Shown: positions 24,451 to 33,596 of the stretch, one piece after another
How positions within the stretch are numbered: position 1 is the first letter of the stretch
How the letters are laid out: each line of letters opens with the position of its first letter
DNA from: Lentibacillus populi
GTDB taxonomy: Bacteria; Bacillota; Bacilli; Bacillales; Amphibacillaceae
Length of the DNA stretch: 35,572 nt
NCBI GenBank assembly: GCA_014642895.1
Contig: BMJD01000003.1
Location: 166,031-201,602 of the forward strand
Direction: 5' to 3'
Program-made: the position numbers and the translations under genes
The notes under the pieces: model-generated
The model's input: only the letters and a program-made list of their open reading frames with translations
Told to the model about the DNA's origin: nothing
The model's database searches: none

Positions 24451-26508
24451 ATGCAACTTGATGATCGGAGCAATAAAATTTTAGAGGCGTTAATCAGTAA
24501 TCCAAGTATTACGAGCAAGGATGTTGAGAAGAAATATGACTTGACTAGAAGACAGCTTGGTTACAGCTTCGATAAAATCAATGACTGGCTTCTGCATAAC
24601 AATCTTCCTGCAATTGAACGCACGAGACAAGGCCATTTTATTATTGATCAAACCGTATTTACGAAATTGAACAGTGAACAGGACGGCATGCCACAAGATC
24701 TGGACATCCTTTCCGAGAAACAAAGGATTTATATTATCGTCATGATGCTGTTAAGTAATGACGACCTTTCCTTGCTTCATTTTACAAGTGAATTGGAGGT
24801 CAGCAAAAATACAGTGCTTACTGATTTGAAGCGTGCGCAGGATTATGTGGCGGATTACGACCTTGCAATCCGCTATTCCAGACGATTGGGATATGTAATG
24901 GAAGGTAATGAATTTCTAATTCGAAAATTGCTTATTCAGGTTACCTATAAAATTCTGGAAATGCCGAATGGCACCGATAGACTCCGTAAATTAGCAGGAA
25001 TTCAAGAGAATGAAATTGGCGAGCTTGATAAACGAATCGATCAGGTAGAAAGAAAGCTGAATTTGCAATTCACCGATGAAAAAGTTACCACTATGCCATA
25101 TACACTCATTTTAGTATTAAGAAGAATTAAAAAAGGGAAGCAAGTGAAATCATTTTATATTAAATACGAGGAATTATCGGATACAAAGGAATATCAAGCC
25201 ACAGAGGAAATTCTCTATGACTTTGAAGACATTCCGATGGAAGAACGGTTATTTATTACCTTGCACCTTCTTACAACAAACGTATATTGGTCGGAGTATT
25301 TAACCGAGGAAGCAATCCCGAATTTACAGCAGGCGCTGGATGAGATGCTGCGGTTATTTGAAAAAAGGGCATGTGTTGTCATTCATGATCGGGAGCAATT
25401 GTTAAATAAACTGCTCCTCCATGTAAAACCTGCCTATTACCGGATTAAATATCATCTTATGGAAATAAATGATGTACAGGAATCTGTAAGTAAGGATTTT
25501 ACGGCATTACATCATCTAGTGCAGAAATCAACAAAGCCGTTAACCGATTTAATCGGAATGAAAATACCAGACAGTGAAACAACGTATTTGACAATGTTAA
25601 TTGGTGGCTGGCTAACCAGACAGGGGGACAGCATCCAGGAAAAAGTGAAAGCAATTGTTGTGTGTCCAAAAGGGGTTTCAGTATCGCGGTTAATGCTAAG
25701 TGAATTGCGCGAATTATTCCCGGAGTTTATCTTTCTGGATTCGTTATCGGTAAGGGAGTTTCAAGCTTACAAACTGGATTATGATCTTGTTTTTTCGCCG
25801 ATATTTTTGGAAACAGACAAGAAGCTGTTTATTGCCAATTCATTTCTCGAACGTGAGGAGAAAAATCGATTGCGCAAACAGGTCATGATGGAGCTTCACG
25901 GCTACATTCCTTCTGATTTCAATGTAGACGATATCATGAACATCATTAAAAACTACGCATCGATCGATAATGAACAAGAACTTTCAAAAGAATTATACCG
26001 CTATATTAATCGGGATGAGACTGCGTCCGTAAAGCAACAGCGGCTGGAGGAGCGACCAACGGCAAATTTAAGTGATTTAATAACACCGAATAAGATTACA
26101 CTGCGTGATGCTGCTGATTCCTGGGAGTCAGCAATCCGGATGAGTGCCCAGCCATTAATGGAAAGCGGACATATTGAACCGGAATATGTGGAAGCCATGA
26201 TTAAGCATTGCGATAAGGATCCATACATTGTGATTGGATCGAATATTGCCATTCCGCATGCGGCTCCAGATGAAGGGGTAAATGATGTTTCCATGAGTCT
26301 GCTCAGACTTAAAGAGGGTGTAAAATTCACAGATGATTATTCCATTAACCTGGTAATTGTCATAGCTGCACTAGATAAGCAGCAGCATTTGAAAGCATTG
26401 ATGCAGCTAATGAAGCTTGCGGGCTCTGATAAAGATCGAGATGTTGTCGTAAATGCTGCCTCAGTAGAAGAAATCTATACGATAATAAGAAAATATTCCG
26501 TAGACTAA
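24451..26508 (+). CDS. PRD-containing transcriptional regulator with EIIB and EIIA domains (gat operon regulator)
   Basis: 685 residues from ATG 24451 (AAGGCGGG upstream; upstream in-frame codons lack an SD). Order of domains: N-terminal helix-turn-helix pair (ILEALISNPSITSKDVEKKY; LEVSKNTVLTDLKRAQDYV), two PTS-regulation domains (~190-390, His-containing ERLFITLHLLTTNV and LLLHVKPAYYRIKYHLME), an EIIB-like domain with Cys405 in VVCPKGVSVSRLM, and an EIIA-like domain with His603 in IAIPHAAPDEGV. This is the MtlR/LicR/ManR class of DNA-binding activators whose activity is set by phosphorylation by PTS proteins. As first gene of the operon encoding a galactitol-family permease it should sense flux through that permease. 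It is complete, unlike the related remnant at 4636. Confidence 0.93.
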   Translation: MQLDDRSNKILEALISNPSITSKDVEKKYDLTRRQLGYSFDKINDWLLHNNLPAIERTRQGHFIIDQTVFTKLNSEQDGMPQDLDILSEKQRIYIIVMMLLSNDDLSLLHFTSELEVSKNTVLTDLKRAQDYVADYDLAIRYSRRLGYVMEGNEFLIRKLLIQVTYKILEMPNGTDRLRKLAGIQENEIGELDKRIDQVERKLNLQFTDEKVTTMPYTLILVLRRIKKGKQVKSFYIKYEELSDTKEYQATEEILYDFEDIPMEERLFITLHLLTTNVYWSEYLTEEAIPNLQQALDEMLRLFEKRACVVIHDREQLLNKLLLHVKPAYYRIKYHLMEINDVQESVSKDFTALHHLVQKSTKPLTDLIGMKIPDSETTYLTMLIGGWLTRQGDSIQEKVKAIVVCPKGVSVSRLMLSELRELFPEFIFLDSLSVREFQAYKLDYDLVFSPIFLETDKKLFIANSFLEREEKNRLRKQVMMELHGYIPSDFNVDDIMNIIKNYASIDNEQELSKELYRYINRDETASVKQQRLEERPTANLSDLITPNKITLRDAADSWESAIRMSAQPLMESGHIEPEYVEAMIKHCDKDPYIVIGSNIAIPHAAPDEGVNDVSMSLLRLKEGVKFTDDYSINLVIVIAALDKQQHLKALMQLMKLAGSDKDRDVVVNAASVEEIYTIIRKYSVD

Positions 26509-26534
26509 ACAACTTAGACGAGAGGTGCAAGAAA

Positions 26535-27017
26535 TTGAGTGATATCTATTTTGACGAATCTATCATTCTCCTGGATTTAGAAGGGGAAACGAAAGAAGAA
26601 GTTTTAACAGCTATGGGGCAAAACCTGACTGAAAAGGGACTCGTAAAGACAACTTTCACGGAGGCAATCATTGCCCGTGAGGCAGAATTTGCTACGGGCT
26701 TGCCAACTAGCGGTGTTTCGGTAGCCATTCCCCATACCGACGTGGAGCATGTGAATAAGAAGGCGATTAGTGTCGCTGTCTTAAAGGATCCAGTTGCGTT
26801 TGGCGTGATGGGAGATCCGGATGAGACTACTCCAGTTAAATTGGTTTTTATGCTTGCAATGGATGAGGCACATTCACAGCTGTCATTACTGCAGCGTTTA
26901 ATGCATATCTTTCAGGATCAAGAAACATTAACCTATTTAACTAGTGAAAAAAGCAATGCAAATGTAAAAGCATTTTTGGAAAGTAAACTGGATTTTACCT
27001 TTAAAGGAGGTGAGTAA
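26535..27017 (+). CDS. gatA: PTS galactitol-family EIIA component
   Basis: 160 residues from TTG 26535 (GAGGTG upstream). It is a fructose/mannitol-superfamily EIIA of the Gat subgroup, with phosphorylation site His67 in GVSVAIPHTDVEHV, and the following hydrophobic strand KLVFMLAMDEAHSQLSLLQRLM. EIIA accepts phosphate from HPr and passes it to EIIB. The gene starts 26 bases after the regulator, and its TAA overlaps the SD and start region of the next gene, so the three are tightly coupled. Confidence 0.93.
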   Translation: MSDIYFDESIILLDLEGETKEEVLTAMGQNLTEKGLVKTTFTEAIIAREAEFATGLPTSGVSVAIPHTDVEHVNKKAISVAVLKDPVAFGVMGDPDETTPVKLVFMLAMDEAHSQLSLLQRLMHIFQDQETLTYLTSEKSNANVKAFLESKLDFTFKGGE

Positions 27018-27018
27018 T

Positions 27019-27303
27019 GTGGAAAAGAAACAAGTATTAGTAGCATGTGGTGCAGGAATCGCGACATCAACGGTTGTAAATAGCGCTATTGAAGAAATGG
27101 CGAAGGAAAACAATCTCAGTGTTGATTTAAGACAAATTAAAATTGCGGAAGTAGGGGCATATGTTGATACAGCTGACTTACTCGTAACGACGGCAATGAC
27201 AAAAAAGGAATACCCATTCCCAGTGATCAATGCGCGTTCATTCCTGACAGGTATTGGTACAGAAGATACAAAGAAACAAATACTAGAGGAATTAAAAAAA
27301 TAG
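27019..27303 (+). CDS. gatB: PTS galactitol-family EIIB component
   Basis: 94 residues if begun at GTG 27019, eight bases after AAAGGAGG; an in-frame GTG at 27010 lies in that SD. The active-site loop VLVACGAGIATSTVV carries the phosphorylatable Cys10. EIIB transfers phosphate from EIIA to the incoming sugar alcohol bound to EIIC. The start codon lies two bases after the gatA stop. Confidence 0.93.
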   Translation: MEKKQVLVACGAGIATSTVVNSAIEEMAKENNLSVDLRQIKIAEVGAYVDTADLLVTTAMTKKEYPFPVINARSFLTGIGTEDTKKQILEELKK

Positions 27304-27315
27304 CAGCTATTGAAC

Positions 27316-27341
27316 CGATTTCCTCGAGGTCGGGGAAATCG
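27316..27341 (+). promoter_or_regulatory. Intercistronic hairpin between gatB and gatC
   Basis: CGATTTCC (27316-27323) pairs with GGAAATCG (27334-27341), ten-base loop, no T-run. Probably an mRNA stability or translation element. Confidence 0.5.
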
Positions 27342-27374
27342 GGAAAATTCATAACTATAAGGGGGAGAAAATCC

Positions 27375-28634
27375 ATGCAAGGATTTGTCGATTTTATACA
27401 AGCCTTTTTAGACTTGGGAGCTACCGTCATTCTTCCAGTCGTTATCTTCTTACTAGGTTTATTCTTCGGACAAAAGCCAGGTAAAGCATTTCGCTCCGGT
27501 TTAACAATTGGTGTTGCATTTGTTGGTATTTTCTTAGTAATCGATTTGCTTGTTGATAATCTGGGACCAGCCGCACAAGGGATGGTCGAAAATTTAGGAG
27601 TAAGCTTGAATGTTATTGATGTAGGATGGCCTGCTACATCATCGATTGCTTGGGCATCCGTTGTAGCTGCATTCATTATTCCGCTTGGTTTAATTGTAAA
27701 CGTCATCATGCTTTTAACAAAAACAACGAAAACCATGAACGTGGATATTTGGAATTTCTGGCACTATACCTTCATGGCTGCAATGGTATATGCAATCTCG
27801 GATAGTATCGTTCAAGGGTTAATTGCAGCAGTAATTTTCCAAATTGTTTGTCTGAAAGTAGCCGACTGGACGGTGCCGATGGTTAGTGAATTTTATGAAT
27901 TACCAGGTGTTTCGCTGGCAACTGGTAGTACCATTTCTTACTCACCAGGAATTTTCCTGGTTAAATTACTGCAAAAAATCCCTGGGGTAAAAAATTGGAA
28001 TGCCGATCCAGAAACGATTCAAAAGCGATTCGGTATCTTTGGAGAGTCTATTTTTATCGGATTATTCCTGGGCGCCCTTATAGGTGCACTAGCAGGTTAT
28101 GGTGTTGGCGATATCATTGAAATCGGGATGGCAATGGCGGCAGTTATGGTCTTGATGCCGAAAATGGTTAAGATCCTGATGGAAGGGTTAATGCCTGTAT
28201 CGGAATCTGCAAGAGAATGGCTAAATAAACGGTTTGGCGATAAGGAAATTTATATTGGGCTTGATGCGGCAGTAGCTTTAGGACATCCAGCTGTTATTTC
28301 GACCGCGTTGATATTAGTTCCCATCACTGTTTTATTAGCGGTTATTTTACCAGGTAATACGGTATTGCCATTTGGTGATTTAGCAACGATTCCGTTTATT
28401 GTCGCATTTATCGTAGGTGCAGCCAGAGGAAATATCGTGCATTCGGTTATTGCAGGAACCATTATGATTGCTATTTCTTTGTATATTGCAACCGATGTCG
28501 CACCGATCTTTACGCAAATGGCAGAAAATGCAAGCTTCGATATGCCAGAAGGTTCTGCAAAAATATCCAGTATTGACCAGGGTGGTAATATCGTAAACTG
28601 GGTTATTTTTAAGATCTTCAGTTTGTTTAATTAA
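27375..28634 (+). CDS. gatC: PTS galactitol-family EIIC permease
   Basis: 419 residues with many hydrophobic helices (FIQAFLDLGATVILPVVIFL at the start) and GatC-like features: FGQKPGKAFRSGLTIGVAFV, the DVGWPATSSIAWAS segment and the conserved loop FGIFGESIFIGLFLGALIGA. It forms the membrane channel that takes up and phosphorylates galactitol or a related polyol such as arabitol. SD is AAGGGGGAG before ATG 27375. The substrate is inferred from family and from the adjacent galactitol-1-phosphate dehydrogenase-like gene. Confidence 0.93.
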   Translation: MQGFVDFIQAFLDLGATVILPVVIFLLGLFFGQKPGKAFRSGLTIGVAFVGIFLVIDLLVDNLGPAAQGMVENLGVSLNVIDVGWPATSSIAWASVVAAFIIPLGLIVNVIMLLTKTTKTMNVDIWNFWHYTFMAAMVYAISDSIVQGLIAAVIFQIVCLKVADWTVPMVSEFYELPGVSLATGSTISYSPGIFLVKLLQKIPGVKNWNADPETIQKRFGIFGESIFIGLFLGALIGALAGYGVGDIIEIGMAMAAVMVLMPKMVKILMEGLMPVSESAREWLNKRFGDKEIYIGLDAAVALGHPAVISTALILVPITVLLAVILPGNTVLPFGDLATIPFIVAFIVGAARGNIVHSVIAGTIMIAISLYIATDVAPIFTQMAENASFDMPEGSAKISSIDQGGNIVNWVIFKIFSLFN

Positions 28635-28760
28635 GAGATTATTTGACAGGGTTATTGTCACTAAATATGGGAACATCGGAGTGTGTTTCCTTTGTTCCCG
28701 CTCGCAAGAATGTTTTCCTCTGCCAGCAATCGTTCAGACAGAAGAATAGGAGGAGCTTAT

Positions 28761-29792
28761 ATGAAAGCATTAGTCAAAACAGAACTTGGATTTGGAAATT
28801 TGGAAATACAGGACAAAGAAGAACCGCAAGTCGGGAGTGATCAAGTAAAAATTGAAGTGAAGTATGCAGGGATTTGCGGTTCGGATATTCATACGTATGA
28901 AGGACATTATAAAGTAGCCGCTCCGGTAACATTGGGACATGAGTTTGCCGGCGTTGTTGTAGAAGTTGGCGACAATGTCAGTGAATGTAAAATAGGCGAC
29001 CGGGTAACATCAGAAACAACCTTTTATATTTGCGGTGAATGTGAATACTGCCAAACCGGTGATTATAATCTGTGTAACCATCGAAAGGGCTTGGGGACAC
29101 AGCAGAATGGCGGATTTGCGAAATATTTGATCGCCCGCAAAGAAAGTGTCCACAAACTTCCGGAAAATGTTGATTTTCCATCAGCGGCAATGACTGAACC
29201 ATTGTCATGTGCCCACCATGTTGTTGCCAAAACAACGATTCATGAAGGTGACGTTGTTGTTGTAACTGGTCCTGGTCCAATCGGGCTGTTAACAGCACAG
29301 GTTGCGAAAAGCCAAGGCGCAACAGTTATTATTACTGGCTTAACTAATGACAAGGTGCGTCTGGATAAAGCCAGGGAAATTGGGATAGATTATACCGTTA
29401 ATATCCAGGAAGAGGACGTAAAAGAAGTCGTAAATCGATTAACGGATGGATACGGTGCGGATCTTGTATTTGAATGCTCCGGTGCAGTACCAGCTGTAAA
29501 AATGGGGCTGGATCTGTTACGGAAAAAGGGCCAATATGGTCAGATTGGTATTTTTGCTTCAGCGGAAATCCCTGTTGATTTTGAAAAAATTATTCAAAAG
29601 GAAATTCGCGTTGTCGGAAGCAGAAGCCAGAATCCACACGACTGGGAACCATCCCTTGCATTAATGAATGATAGGTGTGTGGATGCCAAAGCATTGGTAA
29701 CACATAAATTTGATATTACACAATGGGATGAGGCGTACGAGAAAATTAAAAGCGGGGAAGCGATTAAGGTATTGTTAACACCGGTAGATTAA
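28761..29792 (+). CDS. Zinc-dependent medium-chain dehydrogenase (sorbitol/polyol-phosphate type)
   Basis: 343 residues from ATG 28761 (AGGAGG upstream); in-frame upstream codons have no SD. Catalytic zinc ligands: Cys in AGICGSDIHTYEGHY and the GHEFAGVV His-Glu. Structural zinc: four Cys in CGECEYCQTGDYNLC. NAD-binding: VVTGPGPIGLL. The family oxidises polyols or polyol phosphates. Placed after gatABC, it probably acts on the imported sugar-alcohol phosphate or a related polyol. It is the first of two dehydrogenases in the operon (the two differ throughout), which suggests two substrates, for example a hexitol and a pentitol phosphate. The 126-base gap before it holds a stem (28669-28675 with 28693-28699). 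Confidence 0.9.
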   Translation: MKALVKTELGFGNLEIQDKEEPQVGSDQVKIEVKYAGICGSDIHTYEGHYKVAAPVTLGHEFAGVVVEVGDNVSECKIGDRVTSETTFYICGECEYCQTGDYNLCNHRKGLGTQQNGGFAKYLIARKESVHKLPENVDFPSAAMTEPLSCAHHVVAKTTIHEGDVVVVTGPGPIGLLTAQVAKSQGATVIITGLTNDKVRLDKAREIGIDYTVNIQEEDVKEVVNRLTDGYGADLVFECSGAVPAVKMGLDLLRKKGQYGQIGIFASAEIPVDFEKIIQKEIRVVGSRSQNPHDWEPSLALMNDRCVDAKALVTHKFDITQWDEAYEKIKSGEAIKVLLTPVD

Positions 29793-29865
29793 TGGATAGG
29801 TGTGAGTGGCGCGTTGAATTATTTCCGGTAATACTGTGACTGCGGCGTATTAATAGTACTTTACA

Positions 29866-29896
29866 GGAATGATTCTAGTAAATGTGGAATCATTCC
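29866..29896 (+). promoter_or_regulatory. Hairpin between the first dehydrogenase and the small membrane protein gene
   Basis: GGAATGATTC (29866-29875) pairs perfectly with GAATCATTCC (29887-29896). Following bases are only weakly T-rich, so partial termination or mRNA processing is likely. Confidence 0.6.
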
Positions 29897-29930
29897 TTCC
29901 CTAATTAATTAGAGATGAGGGTGGTAACAA

Positions 29931-30095
29931 ATGGTAGATGCACTTTTAGATTTCATGCTCGGATCTGTTGGCAGGTCAATTGGTGATTTCTATGTTGAAC
30001 ATCAGGTAATCTTCAATAGTATTGTTGTAGGTCTCGCCCTTATAGGAATTGTTATGAAGAGAAAACGCAACACAGAGAATGAATCAGCTAACTAG
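29931..30095 (+). CDS. 54-residue single-helix membrane protein in the gat operon
   Basis: ATG 29931 follows GAGGGTGG. The product begins MVDALLDFMLGSVGRSIGDF, continues YVEHQVIFNSIVVGLALIGIV and ends in a basic-then-acidic tail (MKRKRNTENESAN). One transmembrane helix (~27-42) is clear; the N-terminal part is amphipathic and the C-terminus should be cytoplasmic by the positive-inside rule. It stops 18 bases before the gatD start codon, in the middle of the operon. I recognise no named family. A role as a small partner of the GatC permease or of the dehydrogenases is possible but unproved. Confidence 0.72.
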   Translation: MVDALLDFMLGSVGRSIGDFYVEHQVIFNSIVVGLALIGIVMKRKRNTENESAN

Positions 30096-30113
30096 ATAGA
30101 AAGGGTGATCGTA

Positions 30114-31166
30114 ATGCGTTCCCTGAGACTTTATGGAAAACAGGATATGCGGTTTGAGGAAGCGGAAGAACCAGTTATTAAAAATGCTGATGATGTCATT
30201 ATCAGGGTCAAAGCTGTTGGGATTTGCGGATCGGACATTTCCAGATTTAATAAATTAGGTCCTTATGTCGAAGGTACCATATTCGGTCATGAGTTTTCCG
30301 GTGAAGTTGTGGAAGTCGGATCTAATGTAGAAAATGTAAAAGCTGGTGATCGTGTGGCGGGCTGTCCTGCCTTTAATTGCGGTGAATGTGAAAGCTGCAG
30401 AAAAGGTGAACCTGCACGCTGTAAAAAGCTTCATGTGATGGGGGCTTACCATCCGGGGGCATATGCGGAATACGCCATGCTGCCCGCAGAAAATGTTGTA
30501 CCAATTCCGGATAATGTTGATTTTGATACAGCCGCTATGATTGAACCATCATCCGTTGTTGTCCATGGATTTTACCGGACAAATATGCAGCCAGGTGCTG
30601 AGGTTGCCGTGATGGGATGCGGGAATATTGGTTTACTGGCGATCCAGTGGGCAAAGATTTTTGGAGCGAAGACGGTCTATGCCATTGATATTGATGATGC
30701 CAAACTTGCGATCGCCAAGGAAGTAGGAGCGGACGTTGTCATTAATTCAAAGGAAAAAGCAGCTCACGATCAAATTAACGAATTAAATGGCAACCATTGT
30801 GTTGACGTTGCCATCGAATCAGCGGGGTCACCAATTACATCCGCACAGGTTTTTGCCTTGCCGAAAAAAGGTGGGCAGGTTGTTTTCATGGGAATTCCAT
30901 ATGCAGATATCAATATTGTACGTTCCTATTTCGAACGGATTGTCCGCAACGAACTAACTGTTTTAGGATCATGGAATGCCATCTCCGCACCGTTCCCCGG
31001 CAAAGAATGGAGTACCTCCGTTCATTACATGAGTACTGGCCAAGTTAATGTAAAACCGATTATTTCCCACCGATTACAATTACGACAGGGACCGGAAACG
31101 TTCAAGAAGATTATTAATCGGGAGGAGTCTTTTGGGAAAGTGTTGTTTCATCCGGAGTTGGGGTAG
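30114..31166 (+). CDS. gatD: Galactitol-1-phosphate 5-dehydrogenase-like zinc enzyme
   Basis: 350 residues from ATG 30114 (AAAGGGTGATC upstream). Catalytic zinc site: VGICGSDISRF and FGHEFSGEV; structural zinc: CGECESCRKGEPARC; NAD site: VMGCGNIGLLAIQWAK. The overall pattern (MRSLRLYGKQDMRFEEAEEP, GSWNAISAPFPGKEWSTSVH near the C-terminus) is that of GatD, which oxidises galactitol-1-phosphate to tagatose-6-phosphate in the cytoplasm. Tagatose-6-phosphate would next need a kinase and an aldolase; the only aldolase in the window, the LacD at 8896-9831, is truncated. Last gene of the operon, followed by a bidirectional terminator. Confidence 0.88.
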   Translation: MRSLRLYGKQDMRFEEAEEPVIKNADDVIIRVKAVGICGSDISRFNKLGPYVEGTIFGHEFSGEVVEVGSNVENVKAGDRVAGCPAFNCGECESCRKGEPARCKKLHVMGAYHPGAYAEYAMLPAENVVPIPDNVDFDTAAMIEPSSVVVHGFYRTNMQPGAEVAVMGCGNIGLLAIQWAKIFGAKTVYAIDIDDAKLAIAKEVGADVVINSKEKAAHDQINELNGNHCVDVAIESAGSPITSAQVFALPKKGGQVVFMGIPYADINIVRSYFERIVRNELTVLGSWNAISAPFPGKEWSTSVHYMSTGQVNVKPIISHRLQLRQGPETFKKIINREESFGKVLFHPELG

Positions 31167-31302
31167 AAGAACGCCAAAATTTGTATTGTGTATAGGCCAG
31201 TGGCAGCGTCTTATGTTGTGTGAATGATTGATTTTTGGGGCGTGATAGCTGCTCGAGGTGGGAGTACTTTTTATAACAATTAAAATTAGATAAAAAGCTA
31301 AA

Positions 31303-31345
31303 AATACAAAAGGAGCCTCCCGCTTGGATTGGCTCCTTTTGTATT
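31303..31345. terminator. Bidirectional terminator between gatD and the chemoreceptor gene
   Basis: A 15-bp perfect stem (31303-31317 with 31331-31345) with A-rich left and T-rich right arms lies between two convergent genes. Confidence 0.92.
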
Positions 31346-31366
31346 ATCCTAAGGTACATGTATGGA

Positions 31367-33352
31367 TTACAGTTTAAAGTTCTTAACCAATTCCTGCAAC
31401 TCTTCGGCCATTTGTGATAAAGAAGTGGCAGAACCTGAAATTTCCTCCATCGATGCTAACTGTTCTTGTGTTGATGCGGAAACATTTTGAGCTCCATCCG
31501 ACGTTGTTTCTGATACGGCTGTTACTTTATCAAACGTGGTGACAAAATGTTCCGCACTTGAAGAAATGACGTCAATTTGGGACGAAACTTGCTGAATTTG
31601 TTTCGATACTGTGTTAACAAAGTTCGTAATTTCAGTAAATGATTGACCAGCTTGATTAACGATGTCAATTCCTTTATCAACTTCTGAAGTTCCGGTTTCC
31701 ATGGATTTGACTGCATCGGTTGTACCTTGCTGTATCGATTCGATCATTTGTCTAATTTGTTCTGACGATTGGGATGACTGTTCTGCAAGTTTACGAACCT
31801 CATCGGCTACGACAGCAAACCCCTTACCATGTTCGCCCGCTCTTGCTGCTTCGATTGCTGCATTCAGTGCGAGCAGATTGGTTTGTTCGGCAATATCGGT
31901 AATGACATCAACAATTTTGCTTATCTCTTGGGAATGGTTGCCTAATCCCTCGATATTATTCGATAGCTCATGAACGGTTTTCTTAATGTATTCCATTTGT
32001 CCAACTGTTGTGTCGAGCGCTTGGTTTCCGGCATCGACAACCAATATTGCATCTTTGGCTGTTGTTGATACTTCATTTGAACTTGCAGCAATTTGCTGAA
32101 TCGATTTAGACATGTCATTTGCCATTTTTGAACTTTCTTCAATGCTTGCTGTCTGGCTTTCCATGCTTGATGCAACTTCCTGAATGGATGATGATATTTG
32201 TTCGGTTGCTAACGTATTTTGTTCCGTACTTGCGTTTAACTGTTCGGAAGATGCTGCAAGACTACTAGCCTTTTCGTGAACTTGTGAAATAACATTACTT
32301 AGATTTTCACGCATTTGATTAAATGCCTTGGCTAATTGACCTAACTCATCATTTCTATGCAGGTCAACGCTAATGCTCAGATCGCCATCACGCATTTTAT
32401 CTGTAGCACTTACTAATTGTTTTATTGGCTTCGCGATGGAACGAATAATAAATAGGATGATAATTCCGCCTAAAATAAGGGAAATAATAATTACGAATAA
32501 GGTTGTATCTAGGATTGGCTTAACTGCCTGATTTACTTCGTCCTGATACATCGTTCCGGCAATTTTCCAACCGGTCATCTGATTCGTTGTAAAGGCTAAC
32601 TTCCTTTGGTCGCCATCTAGCGTATAATCAAACTTTCCAGATTCAGATTTAAAAATGTCCTTTATAAAATCTTCTGTTGCTTCTGAACCAGCTTCATTAG
32701 TAGGGTGGCTAATGTAATGGCTTGTTTTATCTAATAAAAACAGGTAACCTTCATTTCCGATACTTATATCACCTATCATTTCCGATAGACTTCCAAGCTT
32801 AAGGTTTACCGCTACGACTCCTTGTCCATCTGTAGTTGCTTTTGCTAGTGTTACGACTACTTGCTCAGAAGACTTTGACACGTACGGATCCGTTATAATG
32901 ACTTCAGCTTTATTTTCCATTGCTTGTTTGTACCAAGGCCGTTCGCGTGGGTCATAATCTGGTGGATTCTTAAATGATGTGGGTGAATTCATAAACTCTC
33001 CCGTTTTAGTACCAACATAGGTTTGCTCAACATCCGCTTTCGAATCCTGAATTGTGTCTAGTATTCTTCTTGTTTGGGTATCGTTGTTATTAACGATATC
33101 ACCGGCAATGATTGTGTTTGACAGATATTCGATGTTTTCCTTTTGGGCATGAACAAACTGATTTATTGCCTGATTGGCGATCTCAACATCTTTTTGTGCC
33201 GTATTAAGCATCCGACTGTCGATATTATCTTCTGAACTCTTATAAGACGTATAAGAGATAATGATGCTAGGCAATAATAAAACAAGTAAAAAAGATAAAA
33301 TGAGCTTATTCCTTAGGTTGAAAGAAAACTTCCTGTTTTTTGTTTTTTTCAC
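31367..33352 (-). CDS. Methyl-accepting chemotaxis protein with dCache sensor
   Basis: 661 residues if begun at GTG 33352, which has AGGAGG at seven bases; a farther in-frame ATG at 33391 lacks an SD. Layout: basic N-terminus, helix [20 protein letters not shown], an extracellular double-Cache domain (~45-285; [20 protein letters not shown] and [15 protein letters not shown] are typical), second helix ([20 protein letters not shown]), a HAMP domain ([20 protein letters not shown]), then the long signalling coiled coil with the highly conserved tip [20 protein letters not shown] and [16 protein letters not shown]. dCache receptors bind amino acids, carboxylates or other small molecules directly. 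It transmits to CheA/CheW encoded elsewhere. It is divergent from the PrpR_N regulator and shares a sequence motif with it. Confidence 0.94.
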   Translation of the reverse strand: MKKTKNRKFSFNLRNKLILSFLLVLLLPSIIISYTSYKSSEDNIDSRMLNTAQKDVEIANQAINQFVHAQKENIEYLSNTIIAGDIVNNNDTQTRRILDTIQDSKADVEQTYVGTKTGEFMNSPTSFKNPPDYDPRERPWYKQAMENKAEVIITDPYVSKSSEQVVVTLAKATTDGQGVVAVNLKLGSLSEMIGDISIGNEGYLFLLDKTSHYISHPTNEAGSEATEDFIKDIFKSESGKFDYTLDGDQRKLAFTTNQMTGWKIAGTMYQDEVNQAVKPILDTTLFVIIISLILGGIIILFIIRSIAKPIKQLVSATDKMRDGDLSISVDLHRNDELGQLAKAFNQMRENLSNVISQVHEKASSLAASSEQLNASTEQNTLATEQISSSIQEVASSMESQTASIEESSKMANDMSKSIQQIAASSNEVSTTAKDAILVVDAGNQALDTTVGQMEYIKKTVHELSNNIEGLGNHSQEISKIVDVITDIAEQTNLLALNAAIEAARAGEHGKGFAVVADEVRKLAEQSSQSSEQIRQMIESIQQGTTDAVKSMETGTSEVDKGIDIVNQAGQSFTEITNFVNTVSKQIQQVSSQIDVISSSAEHFVTTFDKVTAVSETTSDGAQNVSASTQEQLASMEEISGSATSLSQMAEELQELVKNFKL

Positions 33353-33371
33353 GTAAATCCTCCTAAAATTC

Positions 33372-33380
33372 TTTGTTGCA
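33372..33380. promoter_or_regulatory. TTTGTTGCA motif in the leader of the chemoreceptor gene
   Basis: TTTGTTGCA at 33372-33380 is the exact reverse complement of TGCAACAAA at 33576-33584 in front of the PrpR_N gene. It lies 20 bases upstream of the GTG at 33352. Confidence 0.4.
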
Positions 33381-33564
33381 AATTTCCACACTTTTTATCC
33401 ACTATATCTATATCGTCAGAAGCAATATTTTTTAAAGCAAAAACCTAGTAGTCTGAATCAAATTAATAATTACTCAGCAGACCCCTTTTCAAAAAGCCTT
33501 ACACTAGCTTACTTAGTTCTTTATTTAAGAGATGACAATCATACTTCTTTATGTAATAATATAA

Positions 33565-33584
33565 TTGTTGAAATATGCAACAAA
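33565..33584. promoter_or_regulatory. Inverted repeat TTGTTG-N7-CAACAA in front of the PrpR_N gene
   Basis: TTGTTG (33565-33570) and CAACAA (33578-33583) form a dyad directly after a TATAAT sequence (33560-33565), 13 bases before the start codon. Placement suggests autoregulation by the gene product. Confidence 0.5.
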
Positions 33585-33596
33585 CGAGGGATTTAG

